Below, in pieces: positions 63,089 to 64,000 of a stretch of 64,000 nucleotides of DNA. Position 1 is the stretch's first letter. Each line of letters begins with the position of its first letter. Under the pieces are notes generated by a model. It worked only from the letters and a program-made list of their open reading frames with translations. It was not told where the DNA came from and searched no databases. The position numbers were made by a program, and so were the translations under genes. The DNA comes from Bartonella sp. WD12.1 (lineage in GTDB: Bacteria > Pseudomonadota > Alphaproteobacteria > Rhizobiales > Rhizobiaceae): assembly GCF_002022415.1 (NCBI RefSeq), contig NZ_MUBG01000001.1, positions 558,001-622,000 of the forward strand, read 5' to 3'.

Positions 63089-64000
63089 ATGGATATAAGT
63101 TTTTTTAATCACAACGCATTCTCAATGGCAACAATGATGAAAGCGATTGAGAATTACGCGTTTAAACCTGATCTGATTGGTTCACTTAACCTTTTTGAGG
63201 AAGTTGAGACAAACAAGACAACAGTTGGCATTGAGAGACGTGACAACAAATTATCACTCATTCCAACAAGTGAACGTGGTGCGCCTTTAATAGAAGCAGG
63301 TAGAGATAGTCGCAACGTTCGGTTTTTTCCAACAACACGTATTGCTAAAAGCGACACAATAAAGGCGGAAGAAATTCAAGACCGCCGAGAGTTTGGTACA
63401 GAAGACCAGCTTGAAACAGCGATGAAATTTATCGCTAAAAGGCAAAAGAATCTGATTGGGGAAATTGAACTGACCTGGGAAAATATGCAGCTTGGAGCTA
63501 TTCAAGGTATTGTTCTCGATGCTGATGGATCAGTGCTTTATGATTGGTATAAGGAATGGGGGATCACACCACCAGAGCCTATTGATTTTAAACTAAATGA
63601 GGACACAACCGATGTTTCTTATATGGTTAATCAAATTCGCATCAAGATGGTTAAAGCTTCAGGCAATACATTTTCCACTCGTTCACGAATTATTGGGTTT
63701 TGTGGAGATGAATTCTTTTTCAAGTTAAAAAATCACAAAACAATTCGTGAAACTTATCTCAACACATCTTTAGCACAAACATTAAATAGTACAGCAGGTA
63801 TCGCAACGCCTGGAGCTATTGAATTAGGAAGCTTTGGAAGTTTTGATTTTGCTGGTGCGACGTTTGTTAATTACTGCAACATTCATGATTATAATATGAA
63901 TACTAAATCCAAGACAAAACGAAGCATAGGTATTAAGCCTGATGAATGTCAATTTGTTCCTGTTAATGTGCCTGGTGTATTCCAAAAAACATTTGCTCCG
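63089..64000 (+). CDS. Major capsid protein, lambda gpE family (3' end outside window)
   Basis: An open frame from ATG 63089 (after TAGGAGA) through the end of the window, at least 304 codons. MDISFFNHNAFSMATMM and LIPTSERGAPLIEAGRDSRN, then FFPTTRIAKSDTIKAEEIQDRREFG are typical of phage major capsid protein E. About 30-50 residues are probably missing at the C-terminus. Confidence 0.92.
   Translation, partial: MDISFFNHNAFSMATMMKAIENYAFKPDLIGSLNLFEEVETNKTTVGIERRDNKLSLIPTSERGAPLIEAGRDSRNVRFFPTTRIAKSDTIKAEEIQDRREFGTEDQLETAMKFIAKRQKNLIGEIELTWENMQLGAIQGIVLDADGSVLYDWYKEWGITPPEPIDFKLNEDTTDVSYMVNQIRIKMVKASGNTFSTRSRIIGFCGDEFFFKLKNHKTIRETYLNTSLAQTLNSTAGIATPGAIELGSFGSFDFAGATFVNYCNIHDYNMNTKSKTKRSIGIKPDECQFVPVNVPGVFQKTFAP

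Larger units (their letters stand above)
48460..64000. mobile_element. Prophage 2: lambda-like (siphoviral) prophage, left part
   Basis: From the shared attachment core through a P4-type integrase, C4-type RNA and antirepressor, ssb, late-regulator paralogue, hicAB, late promoter, and then a lambda-type head operon (Nu1, A, W, B, C, a scaffold-like gene, D, E). It runs off the window. The early region has no recognisable repressor, Cro or replication initiator, unlike prophage 1. Confidence 0.88.

Overview
This window reads as an AT-rich alphaproteobacterial chromosome, most likely Bartonella. That is inferred from base composition, the fabH-ihfA-merR gene order, the housekeeping proteins and two Rhizobiales-type prophages; no database search was run. 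Positions 1-7800 are ordinary chromosome: the 3' part of fabH, ihfA, a MerR-type regulator, thrS, yidD, an IscU/NifU-like gene, folE, tRNA-Leu(GAG), a lipoprotein hydrolase and a small coiled-coil protein.

Positions 8188-14817 hold a compact six-gene unit that looks like an uncharacterised small-molecule pathway. It has a Bcr/CflA-type exporter, an HMGL/aldolase-type DRE-TIM enzyme (frameshifted in a T tract), an alpha/beta-hydrolase-fold protein without its serine, a fusion of an isopropylmalate/isocitrate dehydrogenase to a CinA-like domain, an RraA-family protein and a DUF6282-like metal hydrolase. The five downstream genes overlap or abut.

Positions 15615-48473 are a complete-looking prophage (prophage 1) flanked by a 14-bp direct repeat. 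Its leftward early operon carries int, an exonuclease, a Bet/RecT annealase and an AntA/KilAC antirepressor. A short XRE repressor is surrounded by palindromic operators. Rightward early and replication genes follow, then two toxin-antitoxin pairs, ssb, a putative late regulator, and a P22-like (podoviral) packaging, head, tail and lysis operon.

Positions 48460 to the window end are a second prophage (prophage 2). It has its own integrase, antirepressor, ssb, late-regulator paralogue and hicAB, a decayed restriction-modification gene, and a lambda-like (siphoviral) head operon running off the end at the major capsid gene. The prophages share regulatory modules but carry unrelated morphogenesis genes.

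The most interesting signal is a C4-type antisense RNA element present in both prophages (24021-24097 and 49940-50017). Each copy has a strong promoter, a conserved fold, and two guide segments complementary both to an upstream copy and to the ribosome-binding region of the next gene. The guide-target pairs change together between copies. In prophage 2 the target is an antirepressor; in prophage 1 it is a hexapeptide-repeat protein of unknown function. A second shared module is a late promoter followed by two terminators, immediately downstream of a toxin-antitoxin slot, which suggests late control by antitermination or activation.
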